Source: Emydura subglobosa
Taxonomy: Eukaryota > Chordata > Testudines > Chelidae
Length of the DNA stretch: 64,000 nucleotides
Direction: 5' to 3'
Assembly (NCBI GenBank): GCA_007922225.1
Contig: ML679970.1
Coordinates: 17,906,290 to 17,970,289 of the forward strand
Shown here: positions 36,771 to 49,806 of the stretch, in pieces
Layout: each line of letters starts with the position of its first letter
Numbering within the stretch: the stretch's first letter is position 1
Position numbers and translations under genes: made by a program
The notes under the pieces: model-generated
What the model saw: the letters and a program-made list of their open reading frames with translations, nothing else
Database searches by the model: none
Told to the model about the DNA's origin: nothing

Positions 36771-39700
36771 GCTGCATAGCCGGTTGGTTTCAGTTGCCAT
36801 AGAAGAAAGCGAGGGGATGGAGATGTAGGAACACCTGCCATAATTCTCAGAGACTCTATCCCATCAAACATGGGGATGGATGGGCCTTCCTTCTCTGGGC
36901 TGTGGATGGTATTGACCTACCAAACCTACTATTTGGTTGTATTTGCTCTTTTTGAATGGCATGTACTTTCTTGACCTCTGCATCCTAACCTATCCTCATA
37001 GATAAAAACTCTGGCCTTGGATTTCTGAGTTTGTGTAGTTTTGTCTTAGGCCTGGAAAGTGTAATCTAAATTCACAAGGATGAAGAGTGGGTTAGATTGC
37101 CAGCAACAAGGAAATGACTTTACTTTCCAGTACCCACCGTGTAAGTGCCAGTAAGTAGGTAACTTGTGATCTGGCACTCAACTGCATTTACTTGTGGTGG
37201 GCTTTTGTTGTTAAAACTTGGCATGAATTTAATGATCATTAAAGGCTACAGCCAGGCAGCTCTGAAGTCCAAAGAACAGAATACAGTCCAGCATGCTGTC
37301 CCATGCTACCTGGATGATGTGCCCCAACTCTGAACTGAAAAGATCCTTCTAGTGGGATGAGATTGCTCTGTCTTTATAGCCCAGCCAGTCCTTGCACTCT
37401 CCGCCATTGACAGGGGCCGGTCAGTCACAGCTCTGATGGAGCTCTGAGAGGAAGGAGTGAGGTTAGCAGTAATATTTAATAGTAACTAATATTCCTTAGT
37501 AACTTGGATTAAGATTACCAGTTTCTTTCACTTAGACAACCAAACAGCTGTTCCACAGGAACACCTTTTGGTCCCTACTATTCTGGGCGAGATTTGAATT
37601 AAGGATTTAATCTTGGATTCAGCTGGGTACTTAAGCAGGTGCCCAATTTGTAGTCCCCTTAAATGGAATAGAACTCACATGCTGACAGTCAGGCACCTGC
37701 TAAAATACCTTGCTGCATTGCAACCCTAGTTCGGAGGGTTGGTAATAAGATATGGAGCCTTTCACACCCTATCTTCTTTGAGCTGCAGTGTTAATAAATG
37801 CATTGCAGGTCTTCGATCTCAGAGCAACGCCGCTTCTGGAGACTACTTCGTTGATTGCAGCCACACAGGCGTTGACAATTTTCAGTAGATGTTCAATCTT
37901 TGAATTTCCATTGAAAATCTATATATGTTCAATCAGGTTTCCTTGCAGTTCTTTGGAGTGTTACCATGGCACCTCTTTCTTTGGTTATTCTGTGATAGAT
38001 TTCCTGATATCTTGAGACTCTCTGCAGTCTTTGGTCATATTGCCACTGAGTGCAATGGACCCCATCTGGTGATACATCATGAGAGCATTTATGGCAGGGA
38101 CAAGTTTAAAGGAATGCTGTCAAGGTTTTTTAAGTGTTTCTACCATCAAAAGTACATTATTAGAAAAGACCTTTGTGCCCTAATAGAGTTTCTTATTACT
38201 TAAAAATAAATAGAAAGTTAGTTTAATTTTAGGTGGAATTTAGGATTTTCAAAGTTCACTCAAATTCCCCATATGAACAGTCTGACTGGACAGTCTGCGC
38301 GATGTCTCTGCCTGTGGGAAATTTAGCTTCATTCTTCCACCCCATAATGCCATCACAAGGAGCAGAGTCCAAGGGCTATGGAGAAAAACCTGTCGGGGAG
38401 ATGGAAGCACCATTGTTCTAAGGAGAAGCAGGGAGGTACCTTCATTTTGTCCACATAAGCCCAACCGTGGCTTCCAGTCTCATCTGACCCAGGTACAACA
38501 ATCAATTCTTGAGCAGTGCCCTCCTGCAACTTTTCTGCTGAAATGTGTTTGTGCATCCATACCTGCCATGCTGTTTATCTACGTTTGCATCTGTGCATTC
38601 TGGGAAAACTTCTGTAGCTATTCCATACAGCCTGAGCATGAGAGAGTGCCCAGAGGAGATGCATGGAGAGTACCAGCTGGGATGTCCTATTCAGAGACCC
38701 AAGAGGTAGGAGCACAAGCCAAGCTGGCTAGATAGGGGTGGTCTAAAATGGCATGCTGAGCTGGTTACTGGAAGACACCATTTGCCAGCCTAGTCCTCTA
38801 GCAGAACAAAATGTTGTACCTGAATGCTAGTCAGCATGTAGTGTCTGGGCATATACCATGCTGAGAGTCAACCATACCGTTAACCGTCTACACACTGTGG
38901 TAAGTGTAGCCTTCCCAGAGCCTGAGAGTTGACTCCTGACACAGGTGCTTCTGCTTCCTGAGGACCCTGCTCCTTCCCCCTCTCACCACTCCCTAGTGGT
39001 GACTTCCATGTGGTTTCGTCACTCTGCTCCTCCCACCTGGAGCTTATTACTGCATGAGGTGTGTGCTCCTGTTATAAAAACATAGTCACGCTGCAGCAGA
39101 ATGCCAGAGCACAGCCAGGTAGAGAAGGGTATCTGGGAGGTTGTCCTGTGTTAATATTGGAACTGAAATGGGAAAAGGCATCAAAAAAGTTAGCAGAACC
39201 CTTTGAATTGGCACAGATCCCAGTAGAAACATAATGTGTGCAGTGTTGTTGTGTCTCATGATTTTATCACCCATTGTGTGATATCAGGTGATTTTTAAAG
39301 CACCAGCTCCTGGATTCATGTGATTACTGGAGAATCTCAACTTTTTCTTTTTTAATGAGAGTTTCTTGTCATCTTGGCTGTGAGAAAAAACTTGAAGACA
39401 TGAACCCAAAAGGCTCCAACACAGAAAGTAATACATTTTGGGGGGTTTTATTGGCTAACATCCATACCTTATTTTTAAGTCAGTTTCATTATTTGGGTGG
39501 GGAAGGAAGCGGGGACTCATGAATTTTGAATGTTTGGGATTGGCAATACAGTGAGTGCCAATGAAGTGATTATCATGCTTACCAGAGCCTCCTAGGAATG
39601 TTTTTTGTGCAAGGGAACAGAGATAAGAAGAGTGGCGATCCCTAAGCACAGAAGAGTAAAACTTTAACAAAATTACAACTCTGTTAATGCCAGTTTGAGT

Positions 39701-42700
39701 GGCAGAGCAGGAAATCGGCGGAAAATGAACAAAGAGTGCACAGTGGGGAATCTAACGCAAGCAAAAGCCAATTTACAATTTGACAGGCCTCATGTGGCAG
39801 CTTCCTTGACTGCTCAAACATTTTAGCCAGATAATGAGCAAAAACAAACATTTTAGCATAATCATCCATGTTGGAGGAAAGAGCACATGAGGGAGGAGGA
39901 ATCTTGGTGCTAATTATTTGCCAGCTGATCTGGCTGTCAATGAAATACCTACGGATTTTTGCATGTCTAATGTAACTAAATTACTAGTCCTAACTGCTTT
40001 GCTTAGCTGTTGATGGTGGCTGCCATTAATATGAGGGCAATTTTGTTACTTTGGGCTACTTCCTAAAATGGTAAGACTGTTTGTTTGCCAACAGCTATAG
40101 GACTTTTTGAATGGGGAAGGAGAACAGCTACTGATATGAGAGTTCACATTCAGTGTTTATTTGGGCCACTGCAGGGAAATCAAGCGTAAAAGTGCTCTGG
40201 TGGCTAACTAGTTCGAGGTGGTGTGTTTATGTGAAGCAGATGGTTGGCTGCCTTACTTTGCCATCGGATTATTGAATTGGCTTCAAGTCACCTTCTGTGG
40301 TTTCCTGGTTGTGCTTGCTTCCCATTTGCTATATAGTATTTTGCCTCAAGTGCAGCACCTTGTGTGCATCTGTCATTGCCGTTTATACTGTCCTTCATAT
40401 ATAAAGAAATGTATTTTCCCTTTTGACAAGTTTGTAATACAAATGTCTTGGTGCCTTCTGAATTAATTGGCGGCCTCAGACAGTCCAAAGATGCCGTTTC
40501 CTAATGGCATGGTCTTGATCTCTTGTGCTCCAGACATGGCAGAGCTCTGAGCTGCTAACTGTTCTGGCAGCAGTTGCTGAAGCAGTAATCCAGCCTGCAA
40601 TTTAGAAGCTGTTTGCCTGCTTACTGTATGGTTGAAAATATGGTGATCTTGGGAAATGACCCGAGTCCTGCACATTGTCATCCCGGAGTGTTTTATTAAG
40701 AAGGCTGGGTGCTTCAATAGCAAAGCAGCATCCTCTTGCTTTGGATTAATCTCATCTTGGCTAATGTGGACTCTGCTGTATGAGCCTGGGCGTAGTCACC
40801 AGTGCTAGAAAACGTGGTGGCTTAAAGAAAAGAGGTGGCCCTGTGCTGCTATTCCAGAAATCGTTCTTCAGTTACTAGCATTCCCTCACACCCCTGACCT
40901 CTAGGGAGATGGAGGGGACCCAGGCCCGTTTGTAGTGTGGAGCCCCCACTCTACATGTTGGCAGCAGTGCTGTGAAGACTGGCTTGCTCCCAGAGCCCTG
41001 ATTAGTTAACTGGGTTGGCAGGCAGGAGGAGGTGGCTTCTCCATCCCCCTCGAGCCCTGTTGGCTAGAGGATTGGTAGGAGACCCCACTTCTACTTCCGG
41101 CCCCCAGCGATCTTCCCATTAGATGGTGGCGCTGCTATCTAAGAAGAGACTGCATGGAGCACAGCAGCTGGTTGCTGCTGCAGGGATACAGCAGGCCTAG
41201 AGTCAGAGGTCAGGGCTGGGAGACAGGCCCAGGGAGCAGCCTGGGTGCTTGTCCAATAAGAGTTTGCACTGCCCGCAAGGATCTGCCCCTGCCCAAGGGA
41301 AAATGATGCCTTGACCACTGGCTGAGGGACTGAAAGCGGACGGGCAATTTGGACTGTATATTGATGTAGTTTGAACTCAATCGTGAAGCTCTGAATTCCT
41401 TTATGCCCCCTTAACTATCCCTTTCAGTGACATTGTGAGGCAAGGAGTGAAAGTTAGGAACGACCTGCTTTAGGGGGGAGCCCCATCACAGTGCAAGGCC
41501 TCTGGGTGCTTATGGCTTCCCCATCAAGGATCCGTTGGTGGGGAGGTGAGGGCAGGAGGGTGACTTTATATATATTTTAAAATCAGGTGCTGCAGCTAAA
41601 CTGTCCCTAATAAATTAAAACTATATCCAGACTATTCAGCCCAGCTTTAACCCTGCCCCCACTTCTGCATCACCCAAGGGATTGTTTTCATTATAAATGC
41701 AAATTAACTTTCATGTCTTTTCTGATCCTAGAATTGGGGCCGAGCCACACAAGCTCCCATCAGCAATCAGTGGCTTGGCCTGGTGATTGCTTTAATTATC
41801 TGTACAAATGCAGCCTGTTTCAATGCTGGTACAGACAGAGTGAATTGCGTTGTCAGATCTCGGAAGGGGGATTTCACACAGTATGATTTCATTCTTCAGA
41901 GGCCTTACTTGCTCTACTCATTTATTGTTTTTTAAAGGAAGTGCCTCACCCTCCATTTGAGAGATCATCACTACATGTTGTGCTAACAGCGAACGTGTAG
42001 AATGGCAGGGCAATTGGCTCAGGTCTGTCTAGCTCCAAGAATGCTAGACTCGAACCTGTTCCCCATCAGAAATCTTTACTTTCAGTAATGATGGGCACAC
42101 CTCAAAATGGACTCTAGAGAGGCATCCGAAAGTCTGGATGTTGAGGTGATGCTCTTTGGCTTGCAAAACGTGGGCTGAAAATCTTAAGTGCCAGTACTTG
42201 CAGGGTTCCTGGCATTTGATAACATGGTCAGGCAGGAAGTGCATAGACCTGCATAAATAATAATAATGAATAATTCCTAATAATTAATAGGATAGTAGCA
42301 ACTGGAGCGTTTGCCCTGATTTATGCCCAGTACAAGCCCATAGTTTTCTGTAAGTTATAAACTCATTGTCTTCTGGTGGAGTTGAATGGAGTGTAAATTG
42401 GATCCTTTGCCTTAATAGAGAGGCAAAACTCCTGTTGTCTCTGACTCATATGTAAATTACTGAGTCAAAGAGAAGGCGAAGAGGAGAGATCGTTCTCCAG
42501 ATTCCTTTATTTTAACCACATTTACAATTCTGAAATCTTTACAGCCATTGAAGATCAGAGTTTCAGTACATCTCAGGAATGCAGTGAGTGGGGAATCAGG
42601 TCAATCTGATACTGCATTGCTTTGGTGTAGTCTCCCTAACTTTCTAAATCAGGATTTACTGAAAATTATTGATCTGTAATGTTCAGCTTTTTATGAAGTG

Positions 42701-43777
42701 CCTCTTTACTAAGGGCACTTCATATATGTGGGTAGTGGAATCAGTGGGGGTGTTTATTCAGTTAAAACTGAACAAGAACCTCAGGCTTTTTAGCCTGTAT
42801 AGTTTTGAGTGATAGTTCAGATTGGTTCTTCATCTAAATCAGTTCTTCAATGCTAAATGATTGGAAACCCAGATACTGCAGTGATTAGAAACTTCATAAA
42901 TATTGTTGTAGAGAGAATTACCTGTTAAGTCTTCCTGTGTTGTGGATTATAGAACCCAGATCAAGAAACTGTGGAATCCCAATAATTGCATTCCTAAATT
43001 CCTTGAAACTCGCTTTCCTTTAACCCATCCTGAAGACTTCATGACTGGCATATTTGGTTCAGTCGATTAAAAACCTCTTTCTCCACATTTTTTTTCCAGT
43101 ATCCTGATTTCCCCATGAATAAACTATATGCATCTTCCAGTAGGATACATAAACCATACTTAATTCTTGCATTTGGATTTAAATTGATGTCAGACAATTC
43201 CCTTTCTAATACCACTTCCTTCTATTCCTGCATTTTTAAGCTCTTTTTTTTTTTTTTTTAAGAGAAGGTGCTTTCTCTGCTCTACAGTAGCTGAAGCTGT
43301 AACAGGGAAATGTGACTTTGAAAGAACAGTATCTCTAAGAATAGGCAATTTAATTCAAGTAGGGTGATTTAGTGCCCTGTTAGTATCCTGATGTATTACT
43401 CCATTTCCAAAGATCATGAGTTTCTTCACAAGCATAATGACAGGCTTAAAACTTGTGAGACTGATGTTACAGCTTTTCCTCATCTCCACTGTTCCACATG
43501 ATTACAGGACTAAGGGAATTTGCTCTCTCCTAAAGGATTAGCTCCCAGAGAAATATATCAGTGGTATCACTCCACTTGTCTCTTCTTTCCCTCCCTCCTC
43601 AAAAGGCTGTAGAGCGAACTTAGATTGTGAAGTGGTCCTGTGGTTAATAAAACCTTTTCTCACCTGAAGCCAGGAACTGGGATGAGATCTCATCTGTAGA
43701 AATGGTCATGGATGAACTTTTAAAAGTAGCTTTTACTTTCAGCATAATCTTAGCTTCTATTTATTTTTCTTTCCCAG
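36771..43777. other. Last part of the long first intron
   Basis: No GRIP2 exon or other gene recognised. GC is higher near 40900-41350. Open frames at 37788-38203 stay open in two frames over 400 bases but match nothing recognised. T-rich run near 43247-43259; TAA-rich patch near 42257-42290. Confidence 0.4.
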
Positions 43778-43861
43778 AAGATGATGGCCCTTACTCGAAG
43801 GGAAGCAAAGACTCAAGTGGACTGGACACAGCCTTGGTCTCCAGAAGGCAAAGCATACCAG
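43778..43861 (+). CDS. GRIP2: GRIP2 coding exon, N-terminal linker before PDZ1
   Basis: The exon is preceded by a pyrimidine-rich tract and CAG, and followed by GTAAAT. It begins with two bases completing a split codon, then reads DDGPYSKGSKDSSGLDTALV and SRRQSIP, and ends with one base of a Glu codon completed at 50712. The DDGPYSKGSKD and RRQSIP pieces are the recognisable N-terminal linker of GRIP2; GRIP1 has a diverged version (ESPY...RRQSIP). The stretch before PDZ1 is not itself a folded domain. The acceptor is a tandem CAG-AAG, so the exon could also start at 43781, dropping one residue. Both flanking introns are in phase 1. Confidence 0.9.
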
Positions 43862-44014
43862 GTAAATGAAACTACTAATTCTTGTTTCCACTCTAATGTA
43901 TCTGTCATCCCCCACTAGTGGTGTAGCAGTAAGCGGAGTACAGAAGAATGAGGCATGGCTGATCTCATTGTGGGTGGAATGTAACAGGCACTGAGCTGTG
44001 CACATTTATTCTGA

Positions 44015-44105
44015 TTTGTTCTTGCTACAATAGTGGTTACAATGTGGCAAGCGCTATACAGATGTATAGAGAGGCAGTCCCTGCTCTGAAGAGTTTACAC
44101 TTTAA
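44015..44105 (+). mobile_element. Possible old LINE 3' fragment
   Basis: CAAGCGCTATACAGATGTAT and GGCAGTCCCTGCTCTGAAGA then GTTTACACTTT resemble the tail of an ancient LINE (L3/CR1-type). A related piece may lie near 29510-29570. Low certainty. Confidence 0.35.
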
Positions 44106-44447
44106 AAGAGGTTGAGGGAAGGCAGGAGGAAAGAAGTGGTGAGGGTGATTGGCACGAGTTGCTAGTTCGATACTGTATTGAGTAGCTATAACTACCCCCA
44201 TCCGCCTGTCTCTCTAGTAATCTTTCTTGTTCTGTTGGCTGCCACTGTTACTGGGTGACTGTTCCTGGCCTATTTTATTTTGTAACGTTTTACTCTTTGC
44301 CTATTCATTCAAATTTATAAAACTTTCCCTTCCACTCCTCCCTCTTCCTGATCAGGGAGCCTTAGTCGATCAACTCCCCTGTTGCTCCTCCACAAGGAGT
44401 GTGGCTACCCTCCACTCTGCCAACCACTCCAGAGATTCTGGCTCAAT

Positions 44448-44716
44448 GGATATGTTTACACTGCAGTCCAGAGGTGTGACTGCAGCACCTGTAGACATTC
44501 CCATGCTAGCTCACTAAAAGTAGCAGTGACACTGCAGTAGCACAAGCTAGCTGGCAGAGTACAATCCCACCCAGGACCCTGGGCACATGCTCAGGCAGAT
44601 GACATGTGCTGCCATCGTTTTACTACTACGTTTAAAGAGCTAGTGCAATCAAAGCGAGCTCGGTTGTGTTTACACAGGCTCCAGTCACATCTCTCGACAG
44701 CGGTGTAGACATACAC
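44448..44716. mobile_element. MITE with TTTACACTGC ends
   Basis: The left end GGATATGTTTACACTGCAG is matched inversely by CGGTGTAGACATACAC at the right end. The interior has GCTAGCTCACTAAAAGTAGC. Same broad family as the elements at 24210 and 49807. Confidence 0.6.
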
Positions 44717-44935
44717 AGCTAGAAGGCAAAAGTAGCCAATTGCTCCAGTCGGTGCATGACAATTGGAACCTGGTGAAAAGAGTTTGTGGTTCAGGCCTAG
44801 TTCTCAATGGACAAGTATCTGCAGCACAATTGGTATCCTGTCTGGGAGACACAGCTTGAAGCTGGTGATGTGAAAGAACTTGGAACTTGAGACTCCTTTT
44901 CGCTCTTAAGTTCGGGCCCTGGTTGGGCACCAGAA

Positions 44936-45322
44936 ATGTACTGAGGTTGGTTGAAAAATGGAAACACGAAACATTTACAACTTCAAAGCTTTTTTCTACT
45001 TCACAGGATTCAAAACAGGTCCATTTTTGGGACTGTGTTTACACTGAATTTTTCATCAGAACCATTATCAAAATGGTGCTTGATGTTTTCCATTTGCCGA
45101 ACCCAGGTTTTTCAATAAATGGTTTTACCAAATCCCTGGTTTTTCAGTAAATGAAAAACTGCTATAACAGTTTCAATTAAAAAAAAAAAATCTATGGAAA
45201 AATTTTGCAAAAAATTAAACATTTTCAAAAAAAAGTCAGGGGAGAAGGGGCTGATTCCTGTGAAGTTCTTCATTCTTAAAAATTGCTTTTGTTTTGACAA
45301 ATTTTTACCAGCTTTAAAAAAT
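44936..45322. repeat. Degenerate interspersed repeat
   Basis: GAGGTTGGTTGAAAAATGGA at the left and TTTTTACCAGCTTTAAA at the right, with an A-rich middle, resemble a chelonian repeat family. The A run is at about 45178-45190. Confidence 0.35.
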
Positions 45323-46216
45323 TAATTGAGGCATCATGGTAGCAAACACAAAGCTAAACACCTAGACATGTCAGTCCCAGTCTACACCAATAGCATGTCA
45401 GCTCTTCATGATCAACCCTGGGTTCACACTGTAGTTAGTTGTGACCGGTGTCCCATTAGGTTAACCCTGACTAGGCGCAATGTTTAAATATGACAGTCCC
45501 AGAACATGCCAAGCACTAAATCGTGTTTAACATTGTGTTAAGTGCAATGACTCCTCAGTCACATTCTAACATGAAGTAATTTTCCAGGTTGGAAAAGCCA
45601 GTGGGGGGCCAAAGATGTAGTGTGGAAATGGAGGCACTTTCACTGCTGTTGCTGGTAGGCCTCTTCTGTAGATCATTACAGTGCTCTCAAACAGTGTCCG
45701 ATGGACCACCCTGGGCAATGAACATGCTTCCTAACAAAGGCTGGGGCTTGGTATCCTCGTCTTTACTTTGAGAGGTGGCAGTAAGAACAGCAGAGCAAGG
45801 ATCTGGGGAATTTTACTGAACGTGTTTTTGAGGAGTGGGGAAGGGGCAAATATTTGGCCCTGCTCCATTGCTTTTGCACCCCTTTGGGAATCCTGAGGTG
45901 GAGAAAAGCTAGCATAGCCAGCTGTATGCCTCCTGCTCTTGGCCTTCCTGATGTAGTGGGTATTCCAGGGATGGGCGGGTTCATGTCCAGTGTGCGCTGT
46001 GTTCCTGGGTTGTAGCAAGAGACTCTAAGCTGTTCAAACTCATCCTGGAGGTTGAATCAGTCCCTGGCTGTATGTGAGGGGGATAAAAAGGTGTTGGAAA
46101 GCCTTGCTGATGTAACTTATCCCTGACCTGGAGAGGGTCACTCCTAGGGACGAGAGGTTGGTTAATTCACCAAGGCTCACCAGTCACTGGTCTCTCTTCT
46201 GAGACTGCCAACAAAG
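45323..46216. other. Intron, nothing firmly recognised
   Basis: CCTGGGTTCACACTGTAGTT near 45416 may be a MITE end without its partner. No exon seen. Confidence 0.35.
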
Positions 46217-47188
46217 GTGCTAGTGGTGGTGAATTCTTTGACTGCTTGCTCATGTCGATTCCATTCTAGGTGTGTGTGCGCGCCTCCGTGCACGGTTACG
46301 GGATTTTTTTTCCCTTTAGCAGTACCCGTAGGGCCGGCTCCAGCGCCCCCTGGAGTCCCGTGCGCATGCCACGGTATATCAGCTGCCGCTGGCCCTACCC
46401 TCCTCCCCCCCCCAGTTCCTTTTTTCTGCCCATGACGATTGCTGGAACTGTTCTGCTTGCTATTGCAAGTGCTCCTATCGTTACCCTTAAGCAGTGTTAG
46501 CTAGTTTGTTCTATTGTTCTTTTATTAGTTCTTTTAGTATCTGTAAATAGTTGGTAGTTAAGTTAAGCGTAGTCCCTACGGGGATCTTTGTCCGGGAGTG
46601 GGGCATTCCCCAGTCTCCGGGTTTTAAACCCTGCGTCTCCTGCAGAAGGCCCTTCTCTCTTAGTGACCCCCACAACAGTTGTCTGAAGTGCCTGGGGGAA
46701 GCACACAGGAAAGGAAAAGTGTAAGATCTGTAAGTCTCTCAGGCCGTGGACTTGAAAACGGGTCGCTGTCCAGCACTTTTCTTTTACAGTGGACAAGGGT
46801 TCTGATGTACACATTCCCGCATATTCCTCTTCCACACAGAGTCCTGTTGAAGATCAAGAGGAACAGAGCGAATATTACCCTGGTCACGCCAGCATAGCCC
46901 CGCCAGCATTGGTTCAGCATGCTACTGGAGCTCTCAATCACCCCGCCCCCCAGTGCTCCCCCCCCACCCGCGCTGGAATTGCCCCAGTGGCATGATCTCT
47001 TCTCCCAGGAACTGAGGGGGCATAGGGCCGGTGGCTCATGATATATTGCTGCATGCATGCAGGGGGCTCCAGAGCCAGCCCTACAGGTACTGTTAAAGGG
47101 AAAAAAATTCCGGTAACCACGCACGGAGGTGTGCACATACCTAGAATAGTATGGATATAAGCAACGTATCTCGAAGAACAGCAGTTAC
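46217..47188 (+). mobile_element. DIRS-like element with long inverted terminal repeats
   Basis: The left arm (TTCCATTCTAGGTGTGTGTG, CGCGCCTCCGTGCACGGTTA, CAGTACCCGTAGGGCCGGCT and beyond, about 46250-46410) is the diverged reverse complement of the right arm (about 46990-47170, ending CTCGAAGAACAGCAGTTAC). The arms are near 170 bases. The middle holds a broken zinc-knuckle-like coding piece. Long inverted termini plus a gag-like piece fit a non-autonomous DIRS derivative; this is inference. The CpG content stands out from neighbouring DNA. Confidence 0.5.
46660..46915 (+). pseudogene. Gag-like zinc-knuckle remnant
   Basis: The plus strand reads CLKCLGEAHRK, then after a one-base frame change KCKICKSLRP. 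The cysteine/histidine spacing (CX2CX4H...CX2C) resembles the gag-like zinc motif of chelonian DIRS-type elements. It lies between the inverted arms of the surrounding element and is broken by the shift and a stop. Confidence 0.4.
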
Positions 47189-48674
47189 AAGGTAAAATAA
47201 CTGTCTTTTCTGATGGGAACCAGATTGGAACCCCATATTCATTTCAGGTAGGCCACTGGTCAGCTGTTTCATTACATGACTTTAGGGGGTGGCTTTTGGG
47301 TGTCTTGCCAGTAATTAACTATCTGGTTTGTCTTTTCTTAGGTGTCTTGGAAGACCTAGGTCCTACTTAGTCAGCTCACTTAACGTGTGCATGTGAGAGA
47401 GAGAGACCTTTATAAAGTGGGTAGGGTGTATTGGCCATCTCTACCCATTGTTTATCTTGACAGATAGATAGAAAAGCAATTCTCCAAGTTCATTCTAGGC
47501 ACCGAGTTTCTCCTGGAACCCACAAGATGGTTAATTGCATAATGGGAGTTCTCATTTTTAACACTCGTCAAGGACCAAAATCAAGCCCCATTGAGGAGCT
47601 AATAATCACCCCTTGTGCCACCATCTGTGTTGATCAGTAGTCTCTTTAGTCGAGAGGAAATTTGCAAGATAGTGCCGGATGGTGTTCTGTTTAGAACAGC
47701 AGGGAACAGTGGGAAAGTTTCTGGCAGTTACTGAAATCCTGGACTAGTGAATTGAAAAGTGTTACTGTACTTGGCGGTGGATCAAAACTGTATGAGTTTA
47801 AAGAACAGGAGCATAATGGACATAACATTTGAGAATGAGTCAAAGTTGCCGTGTTAAATGGGGGCACAGCAGAGATTGAACACCTTCCAGATGATGCTAG
47901 CTCACAAAGAGGTTCCCCATTCACATTAATCAAGTTCACAGGCTCCTGTGGGGACGTGCTTTGCAAAACAGCAACATGCAGAGTGACTTAAAGCAAGGTG
48001 CAATTTCTGTTGTTGCTGTGACATCACAGAAAGAGTAAAGGGCCAGCCAGGCTGCACAGACTGATTGTTTTCATTCTGTGTAGTGCCAAATGACAATGTA
48101 TACTCTTCAAGCAAAAGGGGAAAAAATAACCCTACAGTTGCAGAGTGCTTCTGTAACAATAAATTATTTGAGATTTCCAGGGCTGGAAAATGCAAACTGT
48201 ACAAAACTTTAAATGTTCCCTTTCTATATATAAAATCTTATTTGAGTCTGATGCATTAATCCATCCAGACAAATTCATTTTTGACCATTCACTGGAAAGA
48301 TGCAAGATTTTACCTCGCAGCCTGCGAAGTCCTGACCTAGAGCTGCTCTTTACAATGCATTGCAGTTGGCCAACGTCCCCTCATGCATCTCTTCTGTATC
48401 TCAGAGTATTTTTCCCTTAACTTAAGGTTAAAAACTGGTGTTTTTTAAAAATTGACTGATTTTAATGCTCATGAAAACTGGAGACTAGGCCAAAGTGTAG
48501 GTAGATTCTGTGCAAGTTTCCTATACAAAGCTCTTCCAAGGCACCAATATTTTTGTTTTAATTTTTGCTGTGTCTCGTGCTGTTCCTACTCTTCTGCCTG
48601 AGCAAGGAGAGCCTATAATACATGGTTTGTCATGCAGACAAATGTTCACAGGAGACTAGTCTGAAACTACCAAA
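47189..48674. other. Intron, nothing recognised
   Basis: No exon, no named repeat. A short GA run lies near 47396-47404. Confidence 0.35.
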
Positions 48675-48745
48675 CTCTCACCTGCATCCCAATTGAGATT
48701 TGAATCCCAGGGTGCAGAGATGAATAGCTCGTGCGCTACCCTCTC
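48675..48745 (-). mobile_element. Possible tRNA-related SINE head
   Basis: The minus strand reads GGTAGCGCACGAGCT (A-box-like) and, about 25 bases on, CCTGGGATTCAAATCTC (B-box-like), as in the head of MIR or another tRNA-derived SINE. It cannot fold as a tRNA cloverleaf, so it is not called a tRNA gene. Confidence 0.35.
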
Positions 48746-49389
48746 TCTCCCCCTGCACCAACACAGAGTGCTTTTGAAAATTCCACTAACACTTATCTTC
48801 CTTCTGCTTCCCTGTTCCATGTAAAATACAAAAATGTCAATCATTAAGGAGGCTGGCTTTAAAATGGTCAAATGTTAGGTGTAAGATGACAAAAACCGGC
48901 ACCAACTTAACAGTGTATTTATTCATTTGTCGTGTATTCAAGGGCAATATTGTTCCCCAGTTGCAAACAAGCAAAAATTCACTCTTAAAATAATAGAGGG
49001 GGCAGGGGAGTGAAGAATGTAACATCCACAGGAAAAAAAGAACTGACATTGTCTACTGTGTTAAGGGGATTAAGTACCAAATAACTGACCCTGTTATAAA
49101 TATTTATAATCATTACGTCTTGTAAAACATGCCCTGCTTATATCCATTACAAGTGTCCAGCTGGGTATGGAAAATGTCAAAACACCTGTGACTAGTCAGG
49201 CAAGCTGAGGAACAGTGGAATACAGTTGTAACGGAAAACTATTCTAAATGAATGGGTCTCATCTACCCTTATCTTGCTAGCAGGCTGTCCGTGTGCCAAC
49301 AGAATCTGACTCCTTCCCATCTCATACCCTGCACATCCACACCGATTCCTAATTTACTGCTTTGTCCACCACGAAATTTCTGAGATGAA

Positions 49390-49806
49390 TCGCGTTTTGT
49401 CTGTCCAGGCCCACATCATCTCCCTTTTTGATTACTGCGACCTCCTCTTCCCCAGCCTCCCTCACACCCACGCTGCCCGTCTCTGGTCCATATAAAACAG
49501 AGCTGCTGAGACAATCGTCCGTGGCCGTTGCTCTGACCTCATCACCCTGCTGCCTCCCTCTCTTTTACTTTATCAAGCTCAAGCTTCTTGTCCTCTCACA
49601 CAAGCTCCTGCACAGCTCTGCTCCTCCCTAGCCATCTGCTCTCATCTGTAGTACCGGCCTCTTTTGCTCCATCTGTATGCCTCACCTGCACCTTCTTCTA
49701 TCCTACCGCTTACACAAGGAATACTCTGCCTCACTTGTTCCAGACAGCCCCTGCCCTCTCCTACGCCAGATCTCTCCTCAGGACACACTTCTATTTCAGG
49801 GCCTGT
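49390..49806 (+). mobile_element. L2-like LINE ORF2 C-terminal fragment
   Basis: Plus-strand frames give VQAHIISLFDYCDLLFPSLP, then LPLFYFIKLKLLVLSHKLLH after a frame change. This matches the shape of the end of L2-clade ORF2 (AHLLSLLDYCNSLL...HWLPV..RIKFKLLLLVYKAL). Decayed. It is cut at about 49806 by a MITE, and its 3' part seems to resume at 50072. Confidence 0.6.

Noticed and set aside
46660..47136. 158-codon minus-strand frame
   Set aside because: Runs through the inverted arm and middle of the DIRS-like element on the strand opposite to the zinc-knuckle remnant; a by-product of GC-rich repeat sequence.
48675..48745. tRNA gene on the minus strand
   Set aside because: A- and B-box-like strings are present but no acceptor stem or cloverleaf; a SINE head is more likely.
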